Source: Mycobacterium sp. IS-1264
GTDB taxonomy: Bacteria > Actinomycetota > Actinomycetes > Mycobacteriales > Mycobacteriaceae
DNA length: 64,000 bases
Assembly (NCBI RefSeq): GCF_001954195.1
Contig: NZ_MBES01000064.1
Span: forward strand, 52,830-116,829
Direction of reading: 5' to 3'
The translations under genes were made by a program, and so were the position numbers. Of this stretch, positions 17,070-25,702 are shown in pieces (the first letter of the stretch is position 1; each line of letters begins with the position of its first letter). The notes under the pieces were generated by a model. That model searched no databases, had not been told where the DNA came from, and was given only the letters and a program-made list of their open reading frames with translations.

Positions 17070-17330
17070 GCCTTACCCATCAACGCCAGTGAAACTGAAC
17101 CCGCATTTCGAGATGCCGCCGTGCCCGAGGACGGCCTCCCGCGAGGTCGCGCAGCATCGTCGACTCCGTATCACCAAACCACCACTTCAGCATTGTCACC
17201 GGTGTAGCACTGGGTCGACGTCACCACGGCACCATCGATGAGAGCCTAAATCCCTGCACGATCGGTTACATCGGGATTTGAGAAATCTTTGGAGCTGGGT
17301 TGTCAGCGATGAGAACCTCTTCGACGTGTG
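17070..17330. other. Gene-free stretch next to the tRNA-Pro remnant
   Basis: Together with the repeat at 17331 and the bases up to 17519, this makes a 450-bp stretch without a supported gene. No plausible start/stop pair with a ribosome-binding site is seen on either strand, and no hairpin stands out. It probably holds the promoter of the 68-residue/PPOX operon at its left end and the boundary of the putative inserted segment at its right end. Confidence 0.5.
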
Positions 17331-17373
17331 TCGGGCTGACATGGTTGAACCGGCGACCACTATAGCCCAGTCG
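17331..17373 (-). repeat. Degenerate direct repeat of the tRNA-Pro 3' half (putative attachment site)
   Basis: The stretch starts TCGGGCTGACA, identical to the first 11 bases at 18361 (the tRNA 3' end read on the plus strand). It continues with matching blocks TTGAACC, GCGACCACT and CCCAGTC in the same order and orientation, with a few mismatches and a small length difference. It therefore covers the acceptor, T arm and anticodon arm of tRNA-Pro(GGG). It could not fold as a functional tRNA. The orientation relative to the intact tRNA is that expected for the distal attachment site of an element integrated at a tRNA 3' end. Confidence 0.65.
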
Positions 17374-17519
17374 GACATCGCCCGAATTTGACTGTCTTGC
17401 AATGGCTTTCGTAGCCACCTGACCAGCGCAAAGGCGTTCCAGCCGGGCGGCGACGCAGCCAGGACCGCAGCCGCCCGTGCGGATGGGGCTGGCGTGGCGA
17501 CGGCGTCGTAAGATTGTTT

Positions 17520-18356
17520 ATGCCGTATTACATGGACATTCACGAACTTCCAGACGGCATCACGCGGGCAGATTTGGCCAAAGCCCATGCCCAGGACCTT
17601 GCCGTCCAGGAAAAGTACGGCGTCAGCTATCACAAGTATTGGGTCAACGAAAAAGCCGGGAAGGTGTTTTGCCTTTGTCACGGACCCAGCGAGGAAGCCG
17701 CCGAAGCGGTCCATCGCGAAGCCCATGGCCTGGTCGCGGAAAAAATTATTCAAGTCGAACCGGGCGTTGCCGATCTGTTCATGGGCGGCAGCGAACTGGA
17801 TGCGAGCGGCGCCGTCATGCTGCAAGGTGCGCGGGACCCCGCGATTCGGACAATCCTGTTTACCGACATTGTCGGGTCCACCTCGCTGACTCGGAAGATG
17901 GGCGACGAGGCCGCTATGGAGGTGCTCGACGTGCACGATTCCATCGTCCGCCAGGAGCTCGCCGCGGCAGGCGGCAGTGAAATCAAGCACCTGGGCGACG
18001 GCATCATGGCCTCATTCACGTCCGCCGCAGCGGCGGTCAAATGCGCGACCCGGATTCAACAGGAGATTAGGAAACACGGCGAAGCAAACGAGGCCAACGC
18101 GTTCCAACTGCGGGTCGGCATTGCGGCTGGAGAACCGGTCGAACATCATGACGACCTCTTTGGTTGCACGGTCCAGCTCGCCGCCAGGCTGTGCGCCCAC
18201 GCGCGGCCCGAAGAAATCCTGGTCTCGAATGTCGTCGCCGAACTCTGCGAAGGAAAAAAGCTCTCGTTCCAAAATCTCGGCGAAGTCAGTCTCAAAGGTT
18301 TCGAGCAGCCCGTCCTGACACACGCGGTTGCGTGGTGTCCCCAGAGCGCGAAGTAG
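17520..18356 (+). CDS. DUF4242-adenylate/guanylate cyclase fusion protein
   Basis: 278 residues from ATG 17520 (a TTG two codons earlier is possible). Residues about 1-85 (MPYYMDIHELPDGITRADL..., YHKYWVNEKAGKVFCLCHGP) form a DUF4242/nickel-binding-like ferredoxin fold. Residues about 105-275 form a class III nucleotidyl cyclase with metal aspartates in FTDIVGSTSL and LGDGIMASF, the base-selecting lysine in EIKHLGDG and the conserved AARL arginine. The position usually Asn in VNxAAR is Gln here (TVQLAARL). The product would be cAMP, gated by the N-terminal domain. Codon use is visibly more AT-rich than its neighbours, and the stop is 4 bp from the tRNA-Pro 3' end. Confidence 0.85.
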   Translation: MPYYMDIHELPDGITRADLAKAHAQDLAVQEKYGVSYHKYWVNEKAGKVFCLCHGPSEEAAEAVHREAHGLVAEKIIQVEPGVADLFMGGSELDASGAVMLQGARDPAIRTILFTDIVGSTSLTRKMGDEAAMEVLDVHDSIVRQELAAAGGSEIKHLGDGIMASFTSAAAAVKCATRIQQEIRKHGEANEANAFQLRVGIAAGEPVEHHDDLFGCTVQLAARLCAHARPEEILVSNVVAELCEGKKLSFQNLGEVSLKGFEQPVLTHAVAWCPQSAK

Positions 18357-18360
18357 TTAG

Positions 18361-18434
18361 TCGGGCTGACAGGATTTGAACCTGCGACCACTTGACCCCC
18401 AGTCAAGTGCGCTACCAAACTGCGCCACAGCCCG
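18361..18434 (-). tRNA. tRNA-Pro (GGG anticodon)
   Basis: Read on the minus strand the gene folds as a standard cloverleaf. The acceptor CGGGCTG pairs with CAGCCCG, with discriminator A at 18361. The D arm contains GCGCAGTTTGGTAGCGC, the anticodon stem CTTGA/TCAAG encloses loop CTGGGGG with anticodon GGG, and the T arm is GCAGG-TTCAAAT-CCTGT. The CCA end is not encoded. The cyclase gene ends 4 bp beyond its 3' end, and a degraded copy of its 3' half lies about 1 kb away. Confidence 0.95.
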
Positions 18435-18512
18435 GATGCCGGCGAGTGCACCGGCAGCAGGTCGAAAGCCTACCGCAGACCCACAGTCGACCGGTCACGG
18501 CGTTGCGGAGAA

Positions 18513-18570
18513 TCGAGTGTGCGCTCTGGGCTTTGGGTGTGCACCCAGGGCGCCCTCAGCGCACACTCGA
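18513..18570. terminator. Long inverted repeat between der and tRNA-Pro
   Basis: TCGAGTGTGCGCT (18513-18525) and AGCGCACACTCGA (18558-18570) are perfect 13-bp arms, and GGGTGTGCACCC inside them forms a second palindrome. It begins 18 bp after the der stop and lies upstream of the tRNA. It can serve as a factor-independent or bidirectional terminator for der, without a T tract, as is common in mycobacteria. It might instead be a dispersed palindromic repeat. Confidence 0.55.
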
Positions 18571-18587
18571 GGCCCCGGGCAACCCGC

Positions 18588-19979
18588 TCAGCGGCGCTTG
18601 CCGCCCCGCTTTTCGCGGACCCGCACGTTGATCCGGACGGGGCTGCCCTCGAACCCGAACGTCTCGCGCAGCCGCCGTTCCAGGAACCGTCGATACCCGG
18701 CCTCGAGAAACCCCGTGGTGAACAGCACGAACGTCGGCGGCCGCGCGGTGGCCTGGGTGGCGAACAGGATGCGGGGCTGCTTGCCGCCGCGCACCGGGGG
18801 CGGCGTGGCCGCCACCACCTCCTTGATCCACGTGTTCAGCGGGCCGGTGGCGATCCTGGTGTCCCACGACGCCAGCGCGGCCTCCATCGCGGGCACCAGC
18901 TTTTGCACCGCCCGGCCCGTCTTGGCAGAGATGTTGACCCGCTGCGCCCAGCGCAGCTGCACCAGCTCGCGGTCGATCTCGCGCTCGAGCAGCTCGCGGC
19001 GATCCTCGTCGACCAGATCCCACTTGTTGAATGCCAGCACCAAAGCCCGTCCGGCTTCGATGACCATGGACAGCACCCGCAGATCCTGTTCGGTCAGCGG
19101 GTCGGACGCATCGATCAACACGATCACCACCTCGGCGGCATCGATGGCCGAATGGGTGCGCACCGAGGCGTAGAACTCATGCCCGCGGGCCTGGCCGACC
19201 TTGCGCCGCAAGCCCGCGGTGTCGACGAACCGCCACACCTTGCCGCCCAACTCGATGAGCGAGTCCACCGGATCCACCGTCGTCCCCGCGACCTCGTGCA
19301 CCACCGAACGCTGGTCGCCCGCAAGCTTGTTCAGCAGCGAGCTCTTGCCTACGTTGGGTTTGCCGACCAGCGCCACCCGCCGGGGACCGCCCGCCGCGGG
19401 TGCCGCTTCAGACACCTCGGGCAGCGCGGCGAGCACCTCGTCGAGCAGATCCGCGACGCCGCGACCGTGCATCGCGCTGATAGCGTGCGGCTCCCCCAGC
19501 CCCAGCGACCACAACGCCGCCGCGTCGGCCTCGGCCTTCTCGCTGTCAACCTTGTTGGCGGCCAGGAACACTGGCTTACCGGAGCGCAGCAGGATGCGTG
19601 CGGCGGCCTCGTCGGCGGCGGTGGCGCCGACGAGCGAGTCGACCACCAAGATCACGGCGTCGGCGGTACGCATGGCAACCGACGCCTGCTCGGCCACCAA
19701 CTGCTGCAGGCCCTTCGCGTCGGGCTCCCAGCCCCCGGTGTCCTGCACGACAAACCGGCGTCCGGTCCACAGCGCGTCGTAGGACACCCGGTCGCGTGTG
19801 ACGCCGGGGACGTCCTGCACCACCGCTTCGCGCCGGCCCAGGATCCGGTTCACCAGCGTCGACTTCCCGACGTTGGGCCGGCCCACCACCGCGACGACCG
19901 GCGCGGGGCCCGCTTCCTCGACGCCGGATTCGGCGAACTCCCAATCGCTTTCGTCGGTCCAGGTGCCGTCCTGGGTCAC
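18588..19979 (-). CDS. der: Ribosome biogenesis GTPase Der (EngA)
   Basis: 463 residues with two tandem GTPase domains. The first P-loop is [16 protein letters not shown] (near residue 32) with switch DTGGW and the NKVD specificity motif. The second is [16 protein letters not shown] (near residue 205) with DTAGLR and NKWD. A C-terminal KH-like domain ([14 protein letters not shown]...[19 protein letters not shown]) binds rRNA. Der is essential for 50S subunit maturation. Its start overlaps the cmk stop by 4 bp within a conserved scpA-scpB-rluB-cmk-der operon. Confidence 0.97.
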   Translation of the reverse strand: MTQDGTWTDESDWEFAESGVEEAGPAPVVAVVGRPNVGKSTLVNRILGRREAVVQDVPGVTRDRVSYDALWTGRRFVVQDTGGWEPDAKGLQQLVAEQASVAMRTADAVILVVDSLVGATAADEAAARILLRSGKPVFLAANKVDSEKAEADAAALWSLGLGEPHAISAMHGRGVADLLDEVLAALPEVSEAAPAAGGPRRVALVGKPNVGKSSLLNKLAGDQRSVVHEVAGTTVDPVDSLIELGGKVWRFVDTAGLRRKVGQARGHEFYASVRTHSAIDAAEVVIVLIDASDPLTEQDLRVLSMVIEAGRALVLAFNKWDLVDEDRRELLEREIDRELVQLRWAQRVNISAKTGRAVQKLVPAMEAALASWDTRIATGPLNTWIKEVVAATPPPVRGGKQPRILFATQATARPPTFVLFTTGFLEAGYRRFLERRLRETFGFEGSPVRINVRVREKRGGKRR

Positions 19980-20662
19980 CGCACTGCCCCGTTTCGCTGC
20001 TTGACCAACTCCAGCAGGTGCGCGATCACCTGCGCCTCGGTCATGTCGCTGGTGTCGACGATCAGCGCGTCCGGTGCCGCCCGCAGCGGTGACACCGTCC
20101 GGGTCGAATCCAGGTGGTCGCGGCGCCGGACATCGGCCAAAACGCCCTCGTAGTCGTCGGCCAGGCCCGCCGCGACGTTCTGCTCGTTGCGCCGCCGGGC
20201 GCGAGTTTCGGCCGACGCGGTCAGAAAGAACTTCACCGGCGCGTCGGGCAACACCACCGTCCCGATGTCTCGACCCTCGACGACGACGTTGCCCGGACCC
20301 GCGGCCATGGCCCGCTGCAGCTCGACGAGCCGGGTGCGCACCGCGGGAACCGACGAGACCGCCGAAACCGCTCCGGTTACCTCGTCACCGCGGATCTCGA
20401 CCGAAACATCTTCTCCGTCAAGGTAACACGTGATGCTTTCGGGGTCATAGCTCACCGACAACTGCACCTTAGAGGCGAGCTCGCCGACGGCATCGGCATC
20501 GGTCGGCTCGACCCCGGCGCGCAGAACCGCCAGCGTCACGATTCGATACATTGCCCCGGTATCCAGATAGCGCGCACCCAACGCGCGGGCCAATCTCCTT
20601 GATACCGAGGATTTTCCGGTCCCCGCCGGCCCGTCGATAGCGACGACGACGTCCACGCTCAC
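19976..20662 (-). CDS. cmk: Cytidylate kinase
   Basis: 228 residues. The N-terminal P-loop [17 protein letters not shown], the [14 protein letters not shown] nucleotide-binding segment, [23 protein letters not shown] and the [19 protein letters not shown] lid region are diagnostic of Cmk, which phosphorylates CMP and dCMP with ATP. Starts and stops overlap the neighbouring genes by 4 bp on both sides, indicating translational coupling. Confidence 0.97.
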   Translation of the reverse strand: MSVDVVVAIDGPAGTGKSSVSRRLARALGARYLDTGAMYRIVTLAVLRAGVEPTDADAVGELASKVQLSVSYDPESITCYLDGEDVSVEIRGDEVTGAVSAVSSVPAVRTRLVELQRAMAAGPGNVVVEGRDIGTVVLPDAPVKFFLTASAETRARRRNEQNVAAGLADDYEGVLADVRRRDHLDSTRTVSPLRAAPDALIVDTSDMTEAQVIAHLLELVKQRNGAVR

Positions 20663-21411
20663 AGGCCCACCGCTTTGTACAGCTGCCCGATCTCGTCAAG
20701 GCGCAAAGCCCGGATGCTGCCCGGGCGCTGCTTGCCCAGCGACACCGCGCCGATGTCGGTGCGCACCAGCGATTCCACCGGGAAGCCCGCGGCCGCCAGC
20801 AATCGGCGCACAATGCGGTTGCGGCCTTCGTGTAACGTCAACCGCACCAACGTCTTTCCCGGAATGGCGTCCACCACGCCGAAATCGTCGACGCGCGCGA
20901 TGCCGTCCTCCAATTCGATGCCGGCTCGCAGCTTCTTGCCCAGCCCGCGCGGGACCGAACCCGTCACCGTCGCCAGGTACGTCTTGGGCACCTCGTGGGA
21001 GGGATGCATCAACCGGTGCGCCAACTCACCGTCGTTGGTGAGCAGGATGAGCCCCTCGGTGTCGGCGTCCAGCCGCCCGACGTGAAAAAGGTTCTTGGTG
21101 CCGCGCACCTTGCGCTCGACCAGGTCGCCGATGCAGGGCCGGCCGCGATCGTCGGCCATCGTCGAGTGCATGCCCCGCGGCTTGTTCAGCGCCAGGTACA
21201 CCATCGAGTCGTCGAGGACCACCCGGGCCCCGTCGACGCGGATCACCGAAACGTCCGGGTCTACCCGGGTGCCCAACTCGGTCACCACCTGCCCGTCCAC
21301 CTCGACCCGGCCGTCGACGATCAACTTCTCCGCGGCCCGCCGCGACGCGACCCCGGCCTGGGACAACACTTTCTGTAGACGCGTTCCCCGGGGCTCCTCC
21401 GGCTGGACCAT
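20659..21411 (-). CDS. 23S rRNA pseudouridine synthase, RluB/RsuA family
   Basis: 250 residues. An N-terminal S4 RNA-binding domain ([30 protein letters not shown]) is followed by the catalytic domain with [19 protein letters not shown], whose aspartate is the pseudouridine synthase nucleophile, and the [22 protein letters not shown] motif. RluB-type enzymes modify the 23S rRNA peptidyl-transferase region. The exact target uridine is not deducible. It corresponds in position to M. tuberculosis Rv1711. Confidence 0.93.
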   Translation of the reverse strand: MVQPEEPRGTRLQKVLSQAGVASRRAAEKLIVDGRVEVDGQVVTELGTRVDPDVSVIRVDGARVVLDDSMVYLALNKPRGMHSTMADDRGRPCIGDLVERKVRGTKNLFHVGRLDADTEGLILLTNDGELAHRLMHPSHEVPKTYLATVTGSVPRGLGKKLRAGIELEDGIARVDDFGVVDAIPGKTLVRLTLHEGRNRIVRRLLAAAGFPVESLVRTDIGAVSLGKQRPGSIRALRLDEIGQLYKAVGL

Positions 21412-22106
21412 TAATCCCGATCCACGTCGAACGACAGTGACTGCTCCGGTGCCTGACCGCCCGCGAGTTTGATGAAACGTGGCTCACTGTCCAGTGATTC
21501 GCTGAGGTCCTCGATGGTGTCCACATCCGGCAGCAGCGGCGCGATATCGGGAAGGTCGGCCAGCGACGTCAGCCCCAGGCGCTCCAGGAAGAGCTCGGTG
21601 GTGGCGAACGTCGTCGCGCCGGTGTCGTCGTCGACGCCCGCCTCCGTGATCAGGCCGCGCGCCAACAGGGTGCGCATGACGGCGTCGACATTCACGCCGC
21701 GCACCGCGCTCACCCGCGCCCGCGTGACCGGCTGGCGATACGCCACCACGGCCAACGTCTCCAGCGCGGCCCGGGTGAGTTTGGAGCGCGCGCCGTCCAG
21801 CAGCAGCTTCTCCACATAGGGCGCGAAGCGCGCGCGGGTGTACATCCGCCAGCCCTCGCTGGTTTTCCGCAAGTCGATGCCGCTCTCGCGCTCGGTCAGT
21901 TCGTCGGCCATCTGCTGCAGCTTCGCTGCGATGCGGTAGACGGGCTGCTGGGTGGCCGCGGCCAGCGCCTCGACGGTGACCGGGGTGTCGACGACCAGCA
22001 GCAGCGCCTCCAGCACCGAGCCGAGTTCCTCGGCGTCCATCGGCGCCGCTTCGGCTATCTCGGGGATGCCGTAGCCGAGGTCGATCTCGGGCAGCTCTTC
22101 AGTCAC
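21411..22106 (-). CDS. scpB: Segregation and condensation protein B
   Basis: 231 residues with two winged-helix domains: LGSVLEALLLVVDTPVTVEALAAA and LLDGARSKLTRAALETLAVVAYRQPVTRARVSAVRGVNVDAVMRTLLARGLI, the ScpB hallmark. ScpB dimers bind the ScpA kleisin of the SMC complex that condenses and segregates the chromosome. The acidic N-terminus and Ser/Asp-rich C-terminal tail are typical actinobacterial extensions. The gene abuts scpA with no gap and its stop shares a base with the next start. Confidence 0.95.
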   Translation of the reverse strand: MTEELPEIDLGYGIPEIAEAAPMDAEELGSVLEALLLVVDTPVTVEALAAATQQPVYRIAAKLQQMADELTERESGIDLRKTSEGWRMYTRARFAPYVEKLLLDGARSKLTRAALETLAVVAYRQPVTRARVSAVRGVNVDAVMRTLLARGLITEAGVDDDTGATTFATTELFLERLGLTSLADLPDIAPLLPDVDTIEDLSESLDSEPRFIKLAGGQAPEQSLSFDVDRD

Positions 22107-22934
22107 TTATTCGTCCCGCACTTCTACCAGGGCTTCGCTGGCCGGACGTTCGCCGGTCCATGAAATCTGGAGCACGCCAAGCGGCTCTGATTGGTCGAAT
22201 GCTACCGCCCGGGACCGATACAGTTCGAGCAGCGCCAGGAAGCGCCCCACGACCTCCATTGGCGCCTGGCAGTCGGAGACCAGCTCGGAAAACGTCGCCC
22301 AGTGGCCGGTGCCCCGCGCTTCGAGCATGGTCAGCAATTTTTGGGCCTGCGCGGGCACCGAGATCTGCAGCTCGTGCAGGTGCTCGGTGGCCACCGTCGG
22401 AGCCGGCCTCGGGGTGAACGCGACCGCGGCGATCTCGGCGAACCGCTCGGCGTCGACGCCGAGCATCACCTCGGGCAGCAGTTCGGTGAACCGGTCCTCC
22501 AGGGACACCGCGCGCGGATAGCTGCGCAGCGCGGCGGCCTCCAGCTCCGCGAACATCTCCGCAACGTGCTTGAACGCGCGGTACTGCAGCAACCGGGCAA
22601 ACAGCAGGTCGCGGACTTCGAGCAGCGCAAGGTCCTCTTCGTCTTCGATCTGGCCGGCTGGCAGCAACCGGGCCGCCTTGAGATCGAGCAGCGTCGCCGC
22701 AACCACCAGGAACGCCGTCGTCTCTTCGAGCTCCAGCTGGGAACCGATCGCCCGGGTGTAGCCGATGAAGTCATCGGTGACCTGATGCAGCGCCACCTCG
22801 GTCACGTCGAGCCGGTGGGCGAAGATCAGCTGCAGCAGCAGATCGAACGGCCCCTCGAAGTTGGTCAGGCGGACTTGAAAACCAGCCGCGTAGCCGTTCT
22901 GCGGTGGCGCCTCACCATTGGCGGTGTCGTTCAC
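22107..22934 (-). CDS. scpA: Segregation and condensation protein A (kleisin)
   Basis: 275 residues. The start is set at GTG 22934 (VNDTANGEAPPQNGYAAGF), which overlaps the parA stop by 4 bp; a longer frame upstream is a shadow of parA. FQVRLTNFEGPFDLLLQLIFAHRLDVTEVAL is the ScpA N-terminal kleisin signature, and the C-terminal winged helix (TFSELVSDCQAPMEVVGRFLALLELYRSRAV) contacts SMC. It acts with ScpB and SMC in chromosome compaction. Confidence 0.95.
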   Translation of the reverse strand: MNDTANGEAPPQNGYAAGFQVRLTNFEGPFDLLLQLIFAHRLDVTEVALHQVTDDFIGYTRAIGSQLELEETTAFLVVAATLLDLKAARLLPAGQIEDEEDLALLEVRDLLFARLLQYRAFKHVAEMFAELEAAALRSYPRAVSLEDRFTELLPEVMLGVDAERFAEIAAVAFTPRPAPTVATEHLHELQISVPAQAQKLLTMLEARGTGHWATFSELVSDCQAPMEVVGRFLALLELYRSRAVAFDQSEPLGVLQISWTGERPASEALVEVRDE

Positions 22935-23794
22935 GCGCCAAATCGGTCGATGAACTCGCGCGCCAGCGCGCGGTAGGCCTGGGCGCCCGTCGACTTCGGC
23001 GCCCAGGTGGTGATCGGTTCGCCCGCCACGCTCGTTTCCGGGAACCGCACGGTGCGGGTGATCACCGTATCGAACACCAGGTCGCCGAATCGCTCGACGA
23101 CGCGGGCCATCACCTCGCGCGCGTTGACGGTACGCGGGTCGTAGCGGGTGAGCAGGATGCCGCTGATTTCCAGCTTGGGATTGAGTCGGTCGCGCACCTT
23201 GTCGACGGTATCGGTTAGCAAGGCCAGCCCGCGCAGCGAGAAGAACTCGCACTCGGTGGGGATCACCACGCCATCCGAACAGGCCAGCCCGTTGACGGTA
23301 AGTAGGCCCAGCGACGGCTGGCAGTCGATCAGCACATAGTCGTAGCGGTCCAGCACCGGATGCAGCGCCCGGCCCAGGGTCTGCTCGCGGCCCACCTCGT
23401 TGACGAGCTGGATCTCGGCCGCCGACAGGTCGATATTGCTGGGCACCAGATCCATGTGCTTGATCCGGGTGGAAAGCAGCACGTCGTCGATCGACACCCG
23501 CGGCTCCACCAGCACGTTGTGAATGGTCTTTTCCAGCTCGTAGTGCGGGACGCCGAGCCCCGCCGACAGCGCGCCCTGCGGATCCATGTCCACCAGCAGC
23601 ACCCGCCTGCCGTACTCGGCAAGCGCGGCGCCCAGGTTGATCGTCGACGTGGTTTTCCCGACACCGCCCTTCTGGTTGCACATCGCGACAACCTTGGCCG
23701 GGCCGTGCGAGGTGCGCGGCTGCGGCTCCGGGATCGACCGTGGCGGACGCCCAGTCAGACCGATAGCGATATCGCTGTCGGACGGATCGGTCAT
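22931..23794 (-). CDS. ParA-family ATPase
   Basis: 287 residues from ATG 23794 (MTDPSDSDIAIGLTGRPP). It has the deviant Walker A motif CNQKGGVGKTTSTINLG, Walker B-like YVLIDCQPSLGLLTVNG, DMDPQGALSAGLG and SGILLTRYDPRTVNAREV. This is the ParA/Soj-like ATPase encoded next to scpAB (Rv1708 in M. tuberculosis), not the oriC-linked ParA. No parB gene is adjacent. It probably acts with the condensin operon in positioning or segregation. Confidence 0.92.
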   Translation of the reverse strand: MTDPSDSDIAIGLTGRPPRSIPEPQPRTSHGPAKVVAMCNQKGGVGKTTSTINLGAALAEYGRRVLLVDMDPQGALSAGLGVPHYELEKTIHNVLVEPRVSIDDVLLSTRIKHMDLVPSNIDLSAAEIQLVNEVGREQTLGRALHPVLDRYDYVLIDCQPSLGLLTVNGLACSDGVVIPTECEFFSLRGLALLTDTVDKVRDRLNPKLEISGILLTRYDPRTVNAREVMARVVERFGDLVFDTVITRTVRFPETSVAGEPITTWAPKSTGAQAYRALAREFIDRFGA

Positions 23795-23879
23795 CGCCGG
23801 TCGAGTGTTCGGGAGGTGAACATCGCAGCAGAGTCTAATGGGTTGACGCGCAGAACCCGGGCGACCCGCGGGCGATATA

Positions 23880-23908
23880 ACCAGCGAATATTGCCGAATC
23901 TCGCTGGT
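23880..23908. promoter_or_regulatory. Inverted repeat upstream of the parA-scpA operon
   Basis: ACCAGCGA (23880-23887) and TCGCTGGT (23901-23908) are perfect 8-bp arms around a 13-base AT-rich centre. They lie 86 bp before the parA start, in the region divergent from the methyltransferase gene. It could be an operator or a transcript hairpin near the operon promoter. Confidence 0.35.
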
Positions 23909-23995
23909 AACGGGCACAATAGCGCGCAGCGTTAACACTAGTCACACCAGCAACATTGGTCGGCCATGGCGCGGGCGCCACTATCGTGGATTCCC

Positions 23996-24748
23996 ATGGA
24001 TCTCAAGCGACGGATACCGCTCCTGCGATGGTCGGTCTGGCGAATGGCCGCCGGGACGCGCAACATCCTGACGACTGGGCAGATCGGTGACGGCCGCGAG
24101 GCCGCCGCGGTGGAGTACGTCCTGAAGAACGCGCGCGCCGGCGACATCGACGACGTGCTGGCGACCATCGACAAGTTCGCCTACGAGAAGTCGATGCTGA
24201 TCAACGTCGGCGACGAGAAGGGGCTGCTGCTCGACTCCGCAGTCCGCCGCGCCAATGCCGCGCTCGCGCTGGAACTGGGCACCTACGTCGGATACGGGGC
24301 ACTCCGGATCGCCAGGGCCGCCCCCGCCGCCCGGGTGTACTCCGTCGAACTCGCCGAGGCCAACGCCATCAACGCCCGCCAGATCTGGGAACACGCCGGC
24401 GTCGCCGACCGGGTGACCTGTGTCGTCGGTACCATCGGCGACGGCGGCCGCACCCTGGACAGGCTGGCCAACGAGTATGGATTCGCTTCTGGTGCACTCG
24501 ATTTCGTCTTCCTCGACCACGACAAGGACGCCTACCTGAACGACCTGAAAAGCATCCTGGACCGGGGCTGGCTGCATCCGGGCTCGATCGTGGTCGCCGA
24601 CAACGTCAGGGTGCCGGGCGCACCGAAATACCGCGAGTACATGCGTCAGCAGCAGGGCAAGCTCTGGAACACCGTCGAGCACAAGGCGCACCTCGAATAC
24701 CAGTCGATGGTCTCCGACCTGGTGCTGGAATCCGAGCTCCTGGCCTGA
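23996..24748 (+). CDS. Class I SAM-dependent O-methyltransferase (catechol-type)
   Basis: 250 residues from ATG 23996 (MDLKRRIPLLRW); an in-frame ATG at 23966 is an alternative. ALELGTYVGYGALRIARAAP is SAM motif I, YSVELAEANAINARQ motif II, and LDFVFLDHDKDAYLNDLKS and VVADNV carry the metal-binding aspartates and asparagine of the COMT/CCoAOMT fold. It transfers methyl from SAM to a catechol-like hydroxyl. It corresponds to Rv1703c, and is the only plus-strand gene in the housekeeping block. Confidence 0.88.
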   Translation: MDLKRRIPLLRWSVWRMAAGTRNILTTGQIGDGREAAAVEYVLKNARAGDIDDVLATIDKFAYEKSMLINVGDEKGLLLDSAVRRANAALALELGTYVGYGALRIARAAPAARVYSVELAEANAINARQIWEHAGVADRVTCVVGTIGDGGRTLDRLANEYGFASGALDFVFLDHDKDAYLNDLKSILDRGWLHPGSIVVADNVRVPGAPKYREYMRQQQGKLWNTVEHKAHLEYQSMVSDLVLESELLA

Positions 24749-24760
24749 AATCCGCGCGGG

Positions 24761-25702
24761 CTATTGGGCGCGGGGATGGGCCCCGGCCCACACCTCGCGC
24801 AGCGCGTGCACGGTGACCAGCGTGTAGATCTGCGTCGTCGTCACCGAGGCGTGTCCCAGCAACTCCTGCACCACTCGAACGTCGGCGCCGCCCTCGAGCA
24901 GATGGGTGGCGAAGGAATGCCGCAGCATGTGCGGCGACACACCCGAGGTGATCCCGGCGCGCTCTGCCGCGTCCTGCAGCACCTGCCACGCGCTCTGCCG
25001 CGACAGCCGACCGCCGCGCACGTTGAGGAAGATGGCCGCCGTCCCCCGGCCGCGGCGAGCCAGCTCCGGGCGCCCCCGCACCAGGTAGGCGTCCAGCGCT
25101 TGCACGGCGGGGCGCCCGACCGGCACCAACCGCTGCTTGCCGCCCTTGCCGCGCAACAACACCGACCTGGCCTGGATGTCGATGTCGTCGACGTCGAGGC
25201 CGACGGCTTCGGAGATCCGTGATCCGGTGGAATACAACAGCTCTAACAGCGCGCGGTTGCGCAGCGTCAGCGGACCGTCGGCCGGGCTCTCGCCGCCGGC
25301 GGCCTCGAGCAGCGCCAGCACCTGATCGATGGTGAGGCTTTTCGGCAGCCGGCGGCCCGGCGTCGGGGGCCGGACCGCCCGCGCCACGTCGAGCTCGGCC
25401 AGCCCTTCGGCGGCGGCGAAGCGATGCAAGCCGCGCACGGCGATCAGCGCCCGCGCGGCCGACACCGCGGACAGGGCCGCCGTCCCGGAATCGGGGTCGC
25501 CGCGCCGCAGCGCGACCAAGAACTCGCTGACGTCGTCCTCACCGACTTTCGCCAGATCGTGAATTCCGCGGTCCGACAGGTGTTTCGAGTACCGGCGCAG
25601 GTCGCGGCGATACGAGCTCAAAGTGTTGGGCGCCACGCCGCGCTCGATCGTCAGGTGGTCGAGGTAGCCCTGCATTTGAGTCTCCAGCGCCGGCGCCGTC
25701 AT
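24761..25702 (-). CDS. xerD: Tyrosine recombinase XerD
   Basis: 313 residues from ATG 25702 ([20 protein letters not shown]), which overlaps the NUDIX stop by 4 bp; longer frames run through that gene. There is an N-terminal SAM-like DNA-binding domain, then the catalytic domain with Arg in [37 protein letters not shown] and the final Tyr nucleophile. XerD with XerC resolves chromosome dimers at dif. Position and length match Rv1701. Confidence 0.95.
   Translation of the reverse strand: MTAPALETQMQGYLDHLTIERGVAPNTLSSYRRDLRRYSKHLSDRGIHDLAKVGEDDVSEFLVALRRGDPDSGTAALSAVSAARALIAVRGLHRFAAAEGLAELDVARAVRPPTPGRRLPKSLTIDQVLALLEAAGGESPADGPLTLRNRALLELLYSTGSRISEAVGLDVDDIDIQARSVLLRGKGGKQRLVPVGRPAVQALDAYLVRGRPELARRGRGTAAIFLNVRGGRLSRQSAWQVLQDAAERAGITSGVSPHMLRHSFATHLLEGGADVRVVQELLGHASVTTTQIYTLVTVHALREVWAGAHPRAQ

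Noticed and set aside
17331..17373. A second functional tRNA-Pro
   Set aside because: Only the 3' half is recognisable, with mismatches in the stems and no D arm or 5' acceptor strand, so it cannot be a tRNA gene.
17196..17990. Minus-strand ORF covering the tRNA remnant and part of the cyclase gene
   Set aside because: It overlaps the recognisable DUF4242-cyclase on the other strand and its translation matches nothing; the repeat explanation is better.
22935..23681. N-terminal extension of scpA in its long open frame
   Set aside because: It overlaps parA completely and the extra residues are an out-of-frame reading of the ParA ATPase. The GTG at 22934 matches the family N-terminus.
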